This document shows, piece by piece, positions 22,995 through 32,771 of a DNA stretch of 64,000 nucleotides (position 1 is the first letter of the stretch; each line of letters opens with the position of its first letter). A program made the translations under genes and the position numbers. Below the pieces are notes generated by a model, which did not search any database, had not been told where the DNA came from, and worked only from the letters and a program-made list of their open reading frames with translations. Source of the DNA: Proteobacteria bacterium SG_bin6 (lineage in GTDB: Bacteria > Pseudomonadota > Alphaproteobacteria > Sphingomonadales > Sphingomonadaceae); contig LWDJ01000030.1 of NCBI GenBank assembly GCA_002083435.1, positions 25,213-89,212 of the forward strand. Direction: 5' to 3'.

Positions 22995-25514
22995 ATGGCG
23001 TCCCGCTTCAATTTCCTGAAGGGCGATGCCGCCTGGCAGCGGGTGTGGGAAGAGCGCCAGAGCTTCAAGGCCGACAGCGCCAGCCCCAAGCCCAAGCGCT
23101 ATGTGCTGGAGATGTTTCCCTACCCCTCGGGGCGGATTCATGTCGGCCATGTCCGCAACTATACGATGGGCGACGTGCTCACCCGCTTCCTGCGGATGCG
23201 CGGGTATGAAGTGCTCCACCCGATGGGGTGGGACGCGTTCGGGATGCCGGCGGAAAACGCCGCGATGGAAAAGAAAGTCCATCCCGGCGCCTGGACGCGC
23301 GCCAATATCGTGGCGATGCGCGAGCAGCTGAAGCGGCTGGGCCTCGCGATCGACTGGAGCCGCGAGCTCGCGACGTGCGAGCCCGATTATTACGGCCATG
23401 AACAGGCGCTGTTCCTCGATCTGTTCGCCGCCGGCCTCGTCTATCGCCGCGAATCGGCGGTGAACTGGGATCCGGTCGACATGACCGTGCTCGCCAACGA
23501 GCAGGTGATCGACGGGCGCGGCTGGCGTTCGGGCGCGCTGGTCGAGCGGCGCAAGCTCAACCAATGGTTCCTGAAGATCACCGAGTTCGCCGACGAGCTG
23601 CTCGCGGGGCTCGCCGAGCTGAAGGATTGGCCGGACAAGGTTCGGCTGATGCAGGAGAATTGGATCGGGCGCAGCCAGGGGCTGGCGTTTCGGTTCACCC
23701 TGTCGGACGGTGGCGAGGTCGAGGTGTTCTCGACCCGGCCCGACACCATTTTCGGCGCGAGCTTCGTCGCGGTCGCGGCGGATCACCCGATCGCGCAGGC
23801 CGCGGCGGCGACCGATCCGGCGGCGGCGGCGTTCGCCGAGCAATGCCGGCGCGGCGGCACGAGTGCTGCCGAGATCGAGACCCAGGAAAAACAGGGCTAC
23901 AGGCTGGCGATCACCGCCGCCCATCCGCTCGATCCGAGCTGGCAACTGCCGGTCTATATCGCCAATTTCGTGCTGATGGACTATGGCAGCGGCGCGGTGT
24001 TCGGGGTGCCCGCGCATGACCAGCGCGACCTGGATTTCGCGCGCAAATATGGCCTGGCGGTCAAGCGCGTCGTCTCGGACGGCGCGACCGAGGCGCCCGA
24101 ATTCATCGGTGACACCGCCTATACCGGCGCGGGCACGATCGTGAACTCGCACTTCCTCGACGGGATGGACATCGAGGATGCCAAGCGCGCGGTGATCCAG
24201 CGCGCCGAGGGCGAGGGCTGGGGGCAGGGGCGCACCGTCTATCGCCTGCGCGACTGGGGCGTCAGCCGCCAGCGTTACTGGGGCACGCCGATCCCGATCA
24301 TCCACTGCGATGCGTGTGGCGCGGTGCCGGTGCCCAAGGACCAGCTGCCGGTGGTGCTGCCCGAGGATGTGAGCTTCGACATCCCCGGCAACCCGCTCGA
24401 TCGCCACCCGAGCTGGAAGCACGTCAGCTGCCCGAGCTGCGGCGGCGCGGCGACGCGCGAGACCGACACGCTCGATACCTTCGTCGATTCGAGCTGGTAC
24501 TTCATCCGCTTCGCCAGCCAGCCCGGCGACAAGCCGTTCGACCGGGCCGAGGCCGAGGCGTGGCTGCCGGTGGGGCAGTATATCGGCGGGGTGGAACATG
24601 CGATCCTGCACCTGCTCTACGCGCGCTTCTGGACGCGCGCGCTGCGCCATATCGGCCAGCTGAACGTGGCCGAGCCCTTCGCCGGGCTGTTTACGCAAGG
24701 GATGGTGACGCACGAAACCTATCGCCTCGCCGACGCGCCCGAGGGCGGCGGCTGGCTCGGCCCCGACGAGATCGAGCGCCGCGATGGGCAAGTGGTCGCG
24801 AAGGAAAATGGTCAGCCGGTCGAAGTCGGCCGGGTGATCAAGATGTCCAAGTCGAAGAAGAACGTCGTCGCCCCCGACGCGATGTTCGATGCCTATGGCG
24901 CGGACGCGGTGCGCTGGTTCATGCTCTCCGACTCGCCGCCCGAGCGCGATCTGGAATGGAGCGAAGCGGGGATCGAGGGCGCGTGGCGCTATGTCCAGCG
25001 GTTGTGGCGGCTGTTCCAGCCCGGCGAGCCCGGCACGGGCCGCGACGAAGCGCTCGACCGCAAGGCGCATCAGACGATCGCCGGCATGGCCGCCGACATC
25101 GAATCGCTCGGCTTCAACAAGGCGGTCGCGCGCGCTTATGAGCTGACCAACGCGATCGAGCGCGCCGGCCACAGCGCCTCGCGCGATGCCGCGATCGACC
25201 TGCTGCTCCGCCTGGTCGCGCCGATGGTGCCGCATCTGGCCGAGGAAGCCTGGGCACTGCGCGGTCACACCGGGCTGATCGCCGACGCCGCCTGGCCCGA
25301 GGCAGACCCCGCGCTGCTGATCGAGGCCGAAGTGACGATCGCGGTGCAGGTGAACGGCAAGCTGCGCGACACGCTCACCTTGCCACGCGGAACCGACAGG
25401 GCCGCGATTGAGGCCGCCGCGCTCGCCTCCGACAAGGTCGCGCGGCTGCTCGAGGGGCGGGCGCCCAGGAAGATCATCGTCGTGCCCGATCGGCTGGTGA
25501 ACCTCGTCGCATGA
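22995..25514 (+). CDS. leuS: Leucyl-tRNA synthetase
   Basis: Class I synthetase charging tRNA-Leu. The protein is 839 residues with the HIGH-type motif HVGH at 49-52, the CP1 editing domain (about 220-420) with its hydrophobic editing pocket, the zinc-like CDACGAVP and CPSCGG segments, KMSKS at 616-620 and a C-terminal anticodon-binding region. Usual bacterial length is about 860. Its stop overlaps lptE (ATGA). Confidence 0.97.
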   Translation: MASRFNFLKGDAAWQRVWEERQSFKADSASPKPKRYVLEMFPYPSGRIHVGHVRNYTMGDVLTRFLRMRGYEVLHPMGWDAFGMPAENAAMEKKVHPGAWTRANIVAMREQLKRLGLAIDWSRELATCEPDYYGHEQALFLDLFAAGLVYRRESAVNWDPVDMTVLANEQVIDGRGWRSGALVERRKLNQWFLKITEFADELLAGLAELKDWPDKVRLMQENWIGRSQGLAFRFTLSDGGEVEVFSTRPDTIFGASFVAVAADHPIAQAAAATDPAAAAFAEQCRRGGTSAAEIETQEKQGYRLAITAAHPLDPSWQLPVYIANFVLMDYGSGAVFGVPAHDQRDLDFARKYGLAVKRVVSDGATEAPEFIGDTAYTGAGTIVNSHFLDGMDIEDAKRAVIQRAEGEGWGQGRTVYRLRDWGVSRQRYWGTPIPIIHCDACGAVPVPKDQLPVVLPEDVSFDIPGNPLDRHPSWKHVSCPSCGGAATRETDTLDTFVDSSWYFIRFASQPGDKPFDRAEAEAWLPVGQYIGGVEHAILHLLYARFWTRALRHIGQLNVAEPFAGLFTQGMVTHETYRLADAPEGGGWLGPDEIERRDGQVVAKENGQPVEVGRVIKMSKSKKNVVAPDAMFDAYGADAVRWFMLSDSPPERDLEWSEAGIEGAWRYVQRLWRLFQPGEPGTGRDEALDRKAHQTIAGMAADIESLGFNKAVARAYELTNAIERAGHSASRDAAIDLLLRLVAPMVPHLAEEAWALRGHTGLIADAAWPEADPALLIEAEVTIAVQVNGKLRDTLTLPRGTDRAAIEAAALASDKVARLLEGRAPRKIIVVPDRLVNLVA

Positions 25515-26008
25515 GGCGGCTCGCGCTCCTCGCCTGCCTCGCGCTCGCCGCCTGCGGGCTGCGGCCGCTCTATGGCGATGGCGCGCGCGGGCCGGTGGGC
25601 GCGGCGCTCGCCCAGGTCGAGGTCGCGCCGATCGCGGGGCAGGCGGGCTATCTGGTGAGCAACGCGGTGCGCGACCAGCTCGGCCAAGCGAGCCCGAGCA
25701 GCCCCGCTTACCGGCTGGAAGTGAAGCTCGACGATCGCATCGTCGGCCTGGGCGTGCGCCGCGACGATACCGTCACGCGCGAGCGCCGCGTGCTGCGCGC
25801 GCGCTATCAGCTCATTGATCTGGCGAACGGGCAGGTGGTGCTCGACGCGACCGCGGGATCGGACGCGGGCATCGACGTGGTGGGATCGGAATATGCGACG
25901 ATCGCCGCCGAGAACACGCAGCTCGAACGGCTTTCCAAGACCGTCGCCGATCAGATCGTGGCGCGGGTCGCGCTCTACGCCAATCGCCAGCAGCAGCGGC
26001 GGCCGTGA
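25511..26008 (+). CDS. lptE: LPS-assembly lipoprotein LptE
   Basis: A 165-residue lipoprotein that plugs the LptD barrel for lipopolysaccharide export. Lipobox LAAC with C15, then CGLRPLYGDGARG, the characteristic LptE opening. ATGA overlap with leuS and holA following 30 bp later is the standard leuS-lptE-holA arrangement, which strengthens the call despite the weak sequence conservation of this family. Confidence 0.9.
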   Translation: MRRLALLACLALAACGLRPLYGDGARGPVGAALAQVEVAPIAGQAGYLVSNAVRDQLGQASPSSPAYRLEVKLDDRIVGLGVRRDDTVTRERRVLRARYQLIDLANGQVVLDATAGSDAGIDVVGSEYATIAAENTQLERLSKTVADQIVARVALYANRQQQRRP

Positions 26009-26038
26009 TGCGCCCCGCCTGGCGCTAGCGAGACCATC

Positions 26039-27043
26039 GTGAAGGCAAGCCTCTCCCAGCTCCGCACCGCGCTCGACAAGCCCGGGGCGACGCGGCTGAT
26101 CCTGCTCCACGGCCCCGACGAGGCCAGCGCGCGCGAGTTCGCGCGACAGCTCGCCCGCGCGATGGGCGCCGACGCCGAGCGGGTCGATCTGGAAGGCGCG
26201 CAGCTAAAGGGCGATCCCGGGCTGCTCGCCGGGGAGGCGGCGGCGCTGTCGCTGTTCGGCGGCGCGCGCTTCATCCGGGTGAACGCGATGGGCGAGGAAA
26301 GCCTGGAGGCGGTCGAGCTGCTGCTCGCCGCGCCGGTCGCGGGCAATCCGGTGGTGGCGATCGCGCCTGGGGTGAAAACGAGCGGCAAGCTCGTCAAAGC
26401 GGCGATCGCGCACCCGCTCGCGCTGAGCTTCGCCTGCTATCCGCCCGAAGGCATGGAGGCCGACCGCGTCGCCGCCGAGATCGCGCGCGAGCTGGGGCTG
26501 CGGATCGAGCCGCGCCTGGCCGGACGGCTTGCGGCGGCGGCGGCGGGCGACCGCGCGGTGCTGACCCGCGAACTCGAAAAATTCGCTTTGTTTTTAGACG
26601 CTTCGCCCGAGGCGCCGCAGACGCTGAGCGAGGCGGTGATTGATCAGCTCGGCGCCGATTTGGGCGAGGGGGAATTAGGCGACGCGATCGAGGCGACGGT
26701 CGCCGGCGCCGCCGATCGGCTGGGGGCCGAACTCGCGCGGCTCGAACAAGCGGGGGTCTCGCCGATCCCCTTGCTGCGCGGGCTGGTCCGCCGCCTCGCG
26801 ACGCTCGCCGAACTGCGCGCCGAGGTCGCCGCCGGTGCGCGCGCCGAAGCGCTCGCCGAGCGGGTGTTCTTCAAGGAGCGCGCGGCGACGCTCACCGCCT
26901 TGCGCAACTGGAGCCCCGAGCGCCTCGCCGCGGCGATCGATCATCTGCGCGCCGCCGAGCGCCGGTTGCTAGCGGGCGGGCCCGACGTCACCGCCGCCGC
27001 CGCCTGCCTCGCGGTCGCCCGCCAAGGGGCGCGGCGGCGCTAG
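26039..27043 (+). CDS. holA: DNA polymerase III subunit delta
   Basis: Clamp-loader subunit that opens the beta ring. The protein is 334 residues with a GTG start. The family landmarks are LILLHGPDEASAREFARQL near the N-terminus, GGARFIRVNAMGEE, and a helical C-terminal collar domain. It lacks functional P-loop residues, as is normal for delta. It closes the leuS-lptE-holA operon. Confidence 0.92.
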   Translation: MKASLSQLRTALDKPGATRLILLHGPDEASAREFARQLARAMGADAERVDLEGAQLKGDPGLLAGEAAALSLFGGARFIRVNAMGEESLEAVELLLAAPVAGNPVVAIAPGVKTSGKLVKAAIAHPLALSFACYPPEGMEADRVAAEIARELGLRIEPRLAGRLAAAAAGDRAVLTRELEKFALFLDASPEAPQTLSEAVIDQLGADLGEGELGDAIEATVAGAADRLGAELARLEQAGVSPIPLLRGLVRRLATLAELRAEVAAGARAEALAERVFFKERAATLTALRNWSPERLAAAIDHLRAAERRLLAGGPDVTAAAACLAVARQGARRR

Positions 27044-27074
27044 GTCTGTTCCATCAAATTGGAACCCGTTCGCC

Positions 27075-27318
27075 CCGAGCAACATCGAGGGGCGTGAAGC
27101 CAGGCGCTGCGCCCCGCGCACGTACCTCGACTTCGCTCGGCACGAACGGTGTTCTCATTCGAACAGGACAGACTCTAGAGCTGGTCGCGCTACATCGGAA
27201 CCACATGCCTGCCGTTCGTGCTGAGCTTGTCGAAGCACCGTTCTTCTTGTCGACCGTTGTTAAGAAGTACAGCCCTTCGACAAACTCAGGGCGAACGGTG
27301 CGGATCTCGCGCTTGAGG
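27075..27318. repeat. Intergenic inverted repeats (GAACGG / TTCGACAA type)
   Basis: No gene between 27044 and 27320. The motif CGTTCGTGCTGAGCTTGTCG (27214-27233) recurs inverted as CGACAAACTCAGGGCGAACG (27278-27297), and a degenerate half-copy lies at 27126-27150. This motif is widespread in sphingomonad intergenic DNA. Here it separates the converging holA and parB genes and may help terminate both. Confidence 0.65.
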
Positions 27319-27320
27319 CG

Positions 27321-28217
27321 CTAGAATTTCTCCCCCGTCAGCCGCTGGCAAAGCATGTCGAGCTGATCGAGCGTCGAATAGCCGAGCGTCAAACTGCCCC
27401 CGGTCGGCTGATGCGCGATCCGCACGCTCAGCCCCAGCGCGTCGGCGAGCTGGGTTTCGAGCGCGATCAAATCGGGGTGGCGCTCGGCGAGCGGCGCGCT
27501 CGCGCGGCCCGAGCGCCCCGGCTTCGCGTCACGCGCGAGCTTTTCGGTCTCGCGCACCGACAGCCCCTTGGCCACCACTTGCGCGGCGAGCGCCTCGGGA
27601 TCGGGCGCGCCGATCAGCGCGCGGGCATGGCCCATGCTCAGTTCGCCCGCGATCACCCGCGCCTGCACCGGCTTGGGCAGATCGAGCAGCCGCAGCAAAT
27701 TGGCGATATGGCTGCGCGACTTGTTGACGAGCTTGGCGAGCGCTTCCTGGCTATGCCCGAAATCGGCGAGCAGCCGGGCATAGGCCTCGGCCTCTTCGAT
27801 CGCGTTCAGGTCCTGACGCTGAATATTTTCGACCAGCGCGATTTCGAGCGTTTCGGCGTCGGTGAAATCGCGCACGATCACCGGCACTTCGTGGAGCCGC
27901 GCGCGCTGCGCCGCGCGCCAGCGACGCTCGCCGGCGACGATCTGATAACCGCGCCCCTGCGGCCGCACGACGATCGGCTGGATCACCCCACGCGCGGCGA
28001 TCGACTGGGCGAGTTCGTCGAGCGCGGCTTCGTCGAAATGGCGGCGCGGCTGGCCGGGATGCGGGCTGAGCGCGCCCACCGGCAGCAGTCGCACGCCTTG
28101 CGGGCTGGCGGGCGCGTCATTGCCCGGGGCGACGGGTGTTTCACGTGAAACCTCGCCCATCAGCGCCGAGAGTCCACGGCCGAGGCCGGGGCGGGGTTTG
28201 CGAACGGTTTCGGTCAT
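27321..28217 (-). CDS. parB: Chromosome partitioning protein ParB
   Basis: CTP-dependent clamp that loads at parS and spreads along DNA. The protein is 298 residues with the CTP-binding/partition motifs GERRWRAA (96-103) and NIQR (131-134), the HTH FGHSQEALAKLVNKSRSHI (153-171), and a C-terminal dimerisation region. A parS-like site lies inside its own N-terminal coding region (28137-28152). It overlaps parA by 4 bp. Confidence 0.96.
   Translation of the reverse strand: MTETVRKPRPGLGRGLSALMGEVSRETPVAPGNDAPASPQGVRLLPVGALSPHPGQPRRHFDEAALDELAQSIAARGVIQPIVVRPQGRGYQIVAGERRWRAAQRARLHEVPVIVRDFTDAETLEIALVENIQRQDLNAIEEAEAYARLLADFGHSQEALAKLVNKSRSHIANLLRLLDLPKPVQARVIAGELSMGHARALIGAPDPEALAAQVVAKGLSVRETEKLARDAKPGRSGRASAPLAERHPDLIALETQLADALGLSVRIAHQPTGGSLTLGYSTLDQLDMLCQRLTGEKF
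28137..28152. other. parS-like site 1 (in parB)
   Basis: TGTTTCACGTGAAACC matches the conserved parS palindrome TGTTTCACGTGAAACA at 15 of 16 bases. It lies in the coding region of parB and is a likely ParB nucleation site. Confidence 0.85.
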
Positions 28218-28999
28218 GCGGCGGCCTTGGCACTGGGATCGGGAAGACGCTGGATGAGCTCGCGCGCGAGCGAGATATAGGCTTCGGAGCCCGGGCAGCG
28301 ATGATCATAGATGAGCGCGGGCAAGCCATGGCTCGGCGCCTCGGACAGCCGCACGTTGCGCGGGATCACCGTGTCGAACACCACTTTGCCGAGCACGGCG
28401 CGGACGTCGTCCGACACTTGGTCGGTCAACCGATTGCGCCGATCATACATGGTGAGCGCGACGCCGATGATGCCGAGCCCGGGGTTGAAGCGGCTGCGGA
28501 TGCGCTCGACCGTGGTGAGCAATTGGCTCAACCCTTCGAGCGCGAAAAATTCGCACTGCAGCGGCACGAGCAGCGAATCGGCCGCAACCATCGCGTTGAT
28601 CGTGAGCAGCCCGAGCGAGGGCGGGCAATCGATCAGGATCACGTCCCAGCGCGCGCGATCGGCCTCGACCGCGCGGGCGAGGCGGTGCGTGCGCTCTTCG
28701 AACTCGACCAGTTCGATTTCCGCGCCCGAGAGATCGACCGTCGCCGGCACGATATCGAGCCGAGGCACCTTGGTCGCGAGCGCGGTATCGGCGAGCGCGG
28801 CGTCGCCGATCAGCAGATCATAGGACGAAAGCTCGCGCTGCGCCCGGCCGATGCCGAGCCCGGTCGAGGCATTGCCCTGCGGATCGAGATCGATGATCAG
28901 CACGCGCTTGCCGGTGGCGGCGAGCGCGGTCCCCAGATTGATCGCGGTGGTCGTCTTGCCGACGCCGCCCTTTTGATTGGCAATGGTGATGCAAGTCAT
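28214..28999 (-). CDS. parA: Chromosome partitioning ATPase ParA
   Basis: Walker-type ATPase that moves ParB-bound origins. The protein is 261 residues with the deviant Walker A KGGVGKTTT at 10-18 (signature lysine K10 plus K15), the region ILIDCPPSLGLL, and the DDVRAVLG/VIPRNVRLSEAPS C-terminal motifs. ATG 28999 overlaps the rsmG stop (ATGA); longer in-frame extensions upstream lie within rsmG. Confidence 0.96.
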   Translation of the reverse strand: MTCITIANQKGGVGKTTTAINLGTALAATGKRVLIIDLDPQGNASTGLGIGRAQRELSSYDLLIGDAALADTALATKVPRLDIVPATVDLSGAEIELVEFEERTHRLARAVEADRARWDVILIDCPPSLGLLTINAMVAADSLLVPLQCEFFALEGLSQLLTTVERIRSRFNPGLGIIGVALTMYDRRNRLTDQVSDDVRAVLGKVVFDTVIPRNVRLSEAPSHGLPALIYDHRCPGSEAYISLARELIQRLPDPSAKAAA

Positions 29000-29604
29000 C
29001 GACGCGCCACGCCCCTGGCTAGGATGATCAGCGATTCCGGATCGGTGATGCTCGGTTCCACGTGGAACACTCCATGCCACGCCCGGCGCGCCGCCGCCAC
29101 TTCTTCGCGCGCCGATCGCCCCTTGGGGAAGACGAAACGCGTCTTTGCTGTGGACAAAGGCGTGGACAGCGCGAGCAGATCGGGGAGCGACGCGACCGCG
29201 CGGGCGGAGACGACGGCGGCCTCCAGCGCCAGCGCCTCGGCCTTGGCGGCGTGGACCGTCACCCGATCGGCGAGCCCCAGCGCTTCGGCGGCGTACGCGA
29301 GAAACTCGGCGCGCTTGCGGCGCGGCTCGATCAGCGCGACCGGGCGATCGGTGAGCAAAGCGACGATCATGCCGGGGAAACCCGCGCCGCTGCCGATGTC
29401 CGCCCATAGCCCCTCGGCGGGCACGTGATCGAGCAATTGCGCCGAATCGACGATGTGGCGGCTCCAGATGAGCGGCAGCGTCGCCGACGAGACGAGATTC
29501 TGCCGCGCCTGTTCCTCGGCGACCAGCGCGGCGAAATCGACGACCGCCGTTTCACGTGAAACATAGCGCGCGCGGAACCAGGCACGCGCTTCGTCTTCGG
29601 TCAT
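28996..29604 (-). CDS. rsmG: 16S rRNA m7G527 methyltransferase RsmG
   Basis: SAM-dependent methylase (GidB) of small-subunit rRNA. The protein is 202 residues with LPLIWSRHIVDSAQLL, the SAM motif ADIGSGAGFPGMIVAL and LIEPRRKRAEFL. ATG 29604 overlaps the mnmG stop. Sits in the conserved mnmE-mnmG-rsmG-parA-parB block, and carries two parS-like sites. Confidence 0.95.
   Translation of the reverse strand: MTEDEARAWFRARYVSRETAVVDFAALVAEEQARQNLVSSATLPLIWSRHIVDSAQLLDHVPAEGLWADIGSGAGFPGMIVALLTDRPVALIEPRRKRAEFLAYAAEALGLADRVTVHAAKAEALALEAAVVSARAVASLPDLLALSTPLSTAKTRFVFPKGRSAREEVAAARRAWHGVFHVEPSITDPESLIILARGVARR
29054..29069. other. parS-like site 2 (in rsmG)
   Basis: GGTTCCACGTGGAACA contains the perfect 14-bp palindrome GTTCCACGTGGAAC and matches parS at 13 of 16 bases. 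Confidence 0.75.
29548..29563. other. parS-like site 3 (in rsmG)
   Basis: CGTTTCACGTGAAACA matches the parS consensus at 15 of 16 bases, inside the 5' end of rsmG. Confidence 0.85.
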
Positions 29605-31439
29605 GCCGCGCGCTTCTTGGCGTGGAGCAAGATCGCTGAAAGCGCCGCCGGGGTGATGCCCCTTATCCGTCCGGCGGCGGCGAGGCTCGTCGGCGCCGCC
29701 TTGCTCAATTTCTCGATCATCTCGGCGGAAAGCCCGGGAATCGCGGCATAGTCGAGCGTCGCCGGGAGCGGCAGCGCCTCCTCGCGGCGCAGCGCCGCGA
29801 CTTCGGCGGCCTGGCGTTCGAGATAGGGGGCATAGCGCGCATCCTCGACCAGCTCGGCGAGCAACTCGGCCGGCGCCGCCTCGGCGAGGCCAGGGGCGAC
29901 ATGCGCGAGCGTCACCCCGGGAAAACGCAGCCAAGTCCAGGCGCTGTGCCGCCCCGCGTCGAGCGCGATCTCGGCGCCGCGCGCGCGCAGTTCGGCGGCG
30001 GTGAGGGGGGCTTCGAGCCGATCGCGCAGCGCCGCCCGCGCCGCCATCCGCACGGCATGGCGCGCCCGGCGCTCGGGGCCGAGGCAGCCGAGCCCCTCGG
30101 CGATGGGGCCGAGGCGCGTCTCGGCATTGTCGGCGCGCAGGCTCAGGCGAAATTCGGCGCGCGCGGTGAGCATGCGATAGGGCTCGGTCACGCCGTGGAG
30201 CACCAGATCGTCGAGCATCACCCCGATATAGCTCGACGCGCGATCGAGCCGCGCCGGTGCGAGATCGAGCGCGTGCGCGGCGGCGTTGAGCCCCGCGATC
30301 AGCCCTTGCGCGGCGGCCTCTTCATAGCCGGTGGTGCCGTTGATCTGCCCGGCGCAGAACAGCCCGGGCAGCGCGCGCAGTTCCAATCGAGGGTCGAGGG
30401 CACGCGGATCGATATGATCATATTCCACCGCATAGCCCGGCTGCGCGATCACCGCGCGCTCGAGCCCTTCGATCGACGCGATCATCGCTTCCTGAACATC
30501 GATCGGGAGCGAGGTCGAAATGCCGTTGGGATAGATCAGCGGATCGTCGAGCCCCTCAGGCTCCAGGAAAATTTGATGGCCGTCACGGTCGCCGAAGCGG
30601 TGGATCTTGTCCTCGATCGAGGGGCAATAGCGCGGGCCCGCCGCGTCGATCGCCCCGGTGAACAGCGGCGAGCGATCGAGCCCGGCGCGGATGATCGCGT
30701 GCGTGCGTTCATTGGTTCGCGTCACCGCGCAGAAGAGTTGCGGCAGCGCGCGCGGGGGTGAAGCGGGGGACATGGTCCAGGGCTCGTCATCCGAGCGTTG
30801 CTCGGTGAGCCGTGCCCAGTCGATCGTGCGCCCGTCGAGCCGGGGCGGGGTGCCGGTCTTGAGTCGCGCCATCGGCAGGCCGAGCGCGCGGAGTTGCACC
30901 CCAAGCCGCGTCGCCGCGCGCTCGCCGATCCGCCCGCCTTCGCCGCGCTCCTCGCCGCGAAAGATGCGGCCGCCGAGGAACGTGCCGGTCGCGAGCACCA
31001 CCGCCGGCGCGCGCAGCGCCCGACCATCGGCGAGCGTTACGCCGCCCAAGCATCCGCGCTCGACCAACAACGCCTCGGCCTCGCCCTCGATCACCGTCAG
31101 CCCCGGTTGCGCGGCGAGCATCGCTTGGATCGCGGCGGCATAGAGCTTGCGGTCGGCCTGGACGCGCGGACCCTGGACGGCGGTGCCCTTGCTGCGGTTG
31201 AGCATGCGATAATGGATACCGGCGGCATCGGTCGCGCGCGCGATCAGCCCATCGAAGGCATCGACCTCGCGAACCAAATGGCCCTTGCCGAGACCGCCGA
31301 TCGCGGGGTTGCACGACATCGCGCCGAGCTTGGCGGCGTCGAAACTCACCAGCGCGGTGCGCGCGCCGCGCCGGGCGGCGGCGGCGGCGGCCTCGGTGCC
31401 GGCATGGCCCCCGCCGATCACGATCACATCGAAGCGCAT
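29601..31439 (-). CDS. mnmG: tRNA uridine-5-carboxymethylaminomethyl modification enzyme MnmG
   Basis: FAD protein (GidA) that with MnmE modifies wobble U34 of several tRNAs. The protein is 612 residues with the FAD-binding GGGHAG at 9-14, the conserved CNPAIGGLGKGHLVREVDA (43-61), RMLNRSKGTAV, the CAGQINGTTGYEEAAAQG block, and a C-terminal helical domain. First gene of the mnmG-rsmG-parA-parB run; a parS-like site lies in its upstream region. Confidence 0.97.
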   Translation of the reverse strand: MRFDVIVIGGGHAGTEAAAAAARRGARTALVSFDAAKLGAMSCNPAIGGLGKGHLVREVDAFDGLIARATDAAGIHYRMLNRSKGTAVQGPRVQADRKLYAAAIQAMLAAQPGLTVIEGEAEALLVERGCLGGVTLADGRALRAPAVVLATGTFLGGRIFRGEERGEGGRIGERAATRLGVQLRALGLPMARLKTGTPPRLDGRTIDWARLTEQRSDDEPWTMSPASPPRALPQLFCAVTRTNERTHAIIRAGLDRSPLFTGAIDAAGPRYCPSIEDKIHRFGDRDGHQIFLEPEGLDDPLIYPNGISTSLPIDVQEAMIASIEGLERAVIAQPGYAVEYDHIDPRALDPRLELRALPGLFCAGQINGTTGYEEAAAQGLIAGLNAAAHALDLAPARLDRASSYIGVMLDDLVLHGVTEPYRMLTARAEFRLSLRADNAETRLGPIAEGLGCLGPERRARHAVRMAARAALRDRLEAPLTAAELRARGAEIALDAGRHSAWTWLRFPGVTLAHVAPGLAEAAPAELLAELVEDARYAPYLERQAAEVAALRREEALPLPATLDYAAIPGLSAEMIEKLSKAAPTSLAAAGRIRGITPAALSAILLHAKKRAA

Positions 31440-31476
31440 GGCGCGCCGCTACACCGCTCGTGCGCGCCGGTCAAAA

Positions 31477-31492
31477 TGTTCCACGTGAAACG
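31477..31492. other. parS-like site 4 (between mnmE and mnmG)
   Basis: TGTTCCACGTGAAACG matches parS at 14 of 16 bases and lies in the 54-bp space between mnmE and mnmG, so it is not constrained by coding. Confidence 0.8.
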
Positions 31493-31493
31493 C

Positions 31494-32771
31494 TCATTTG
31501 CCGATGCAGAAGCGGCTGAACAACGCGTCGAGCATGGCCTCGGTCCCCGCCGCGCCGGTCACCGCGTCGAGCGCGCGCCGGGCGAGGCGGCACTGCTCGG
31601 CGACGAGGATGAGATCGGTTTCCGTCGCCGCCGCCGCGATCGCATCCGCCGCTTCGCAGACGAGCGCGCGCTGGCGGGCGTTGAGCGCGAGTTGATCGGC
31701 GCGGGGCAGGAGCGCCGCGGCGCGCTCGGCAAGCGCCGCCCAAAGCGCGTCGAGCCCCGCGCCTGTCCGCGCCGACAGCGCCAGCCGGTCGCCGACAACG
31801 GGGGGCCGCGCATCGGCGCGGGGGTAGAGCCACAGCGCGCCCGGGGGCGGGGGCATATCGTCGAGCCAAAGCAGAATGTCCGCCTGGGCGGCGGCGGCGC
31901 GGGCGCGGGCGATGCCGATCGCCTCGATCGGGTCGTCGGTCGCCTCGGCGAGGCCCGCCGTGTCGATCAACAGATAGGCGATCCCGTCGCGAACGATCGG
32001 CGCCTCGATCCGATCGCGCGTCGTCCCCGCGATCGGCGAGACGATCGCTGCCTCGCGCCCGGCGAGCGCGTTGAACAAGGTCGATTTGCCGGCATTGGGC
32101 GGCCCGGCGAGCACCACCCGCACCCCATCGCGCAACCGCTCGACCGGGGGCGCGGCGAGCACCGCCGCCATCTCCGCGCCGAGCGCCGCGAGTTCGACGG
32201 GGAGCGTCGCGGGGGGCGCGGCGACATCGCCCTCGTCCGAAAAATCGAGCACCGCCTCGACCAGCGCCGAGGCGTTCACCAGCCGCGCCGTCCAGTCCCG
32301 AACGCGCCGGCTCACCACCCCCTCGGCTGCGGCGAGCGCGGCGCGACGCGCGGCTTCGGTCTCGGCCATCAGCAAATCGCCCAGCCCCTCGGCCTCGGCG
32401 AGATCGATCCGCCCGTTGAGCAGCGCGCGGCGGGTGAACTCGCCGGGCTCGGCCAGGCGCGCGCCCGCCGCCGTTAGCGCCGCCGACACCGCAGCCACCA
32501 CCGCACGCCCGCCGTGCAGATGAAGCTCGACCAAATCCTCGCCACTCGCGCTGCGCGGCCCGGGGAAGACGAGGAGCAGCGCCCGGTCGAGCAGCGCGCC
32601 CGCCGCGTCGCGCAAAGCCCGCAGGCTGGCGCGGCGCGGCGGGGGGAGGGGGCCGGCGAGATGTTCGGCGATCACGAAGGCGCGCGCGCCGCTCAGCCGC
32701 ACCACCGCGATCGCGGCGGGCGGCGGTCCGCTCGCCACCGCGAAGATCGTGTCACTTGCGCGTGGCGGCAT
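31494..32771 (-). CDS. mnmE: tRNA modification GTPase MnmE
   Basis: Partner of MnmG. The protein is 425 residues: an N-terminal tetrahydrofolate-binding domain (GEDLVELHLHGGRAVV, 78-93), a helical domain interrupted by a G domain with G1 GPPNAGKS at 223-230 and LIDTAGLAEATDDPIE, and the C-terminal CIGK with the conserved cysteine at 422. The start overlaps the end of the DUF6489 gene by 20 bp; no other start precedes the conserved DTIFA. Confidence 0.95.
   Translation of the reverse strand: MPPRASDTIFAVASGPPPAAIAVVRLSGARAFVIAEHLAGPLPPPRRASLRALRDAAGALLDRALLLVFPGPRSASGEDLVELHLHGGRAVVAAVSAALTAAGARLAEPGEFTRRALLNGRIDLAEAEGLGDLLMAETEAARRAALAAAEGVVSRRVRDWTARLVNASALVEAVLDFSDEGDVAAPPATLPVELAALGAEMAAVLAAPPVERLRDGVRVVLAGPPNAGKSTLFNALAGREAAIVSPIAGTTRDRIEAPIVRDGIAYLLIDTAGLAEATDDPIEAIGIARARAAAAQADILLWLDDMPPPPGALWLYPRADARPPVVGDRLALSARTGAGLDALWAALAERAAALLPRADQLALNARQRALVCEAADAIAAAATETDLILVAEQCRLARRALDAVTGAAGTEAMLDALFSRFCIGK

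Noticed and set aside
22527..25268. A 913-codon open frame antisense to leuS
   Set aside because: Same reason: complement of a conserved synthetase, with biased composition and no ribosome binding site.
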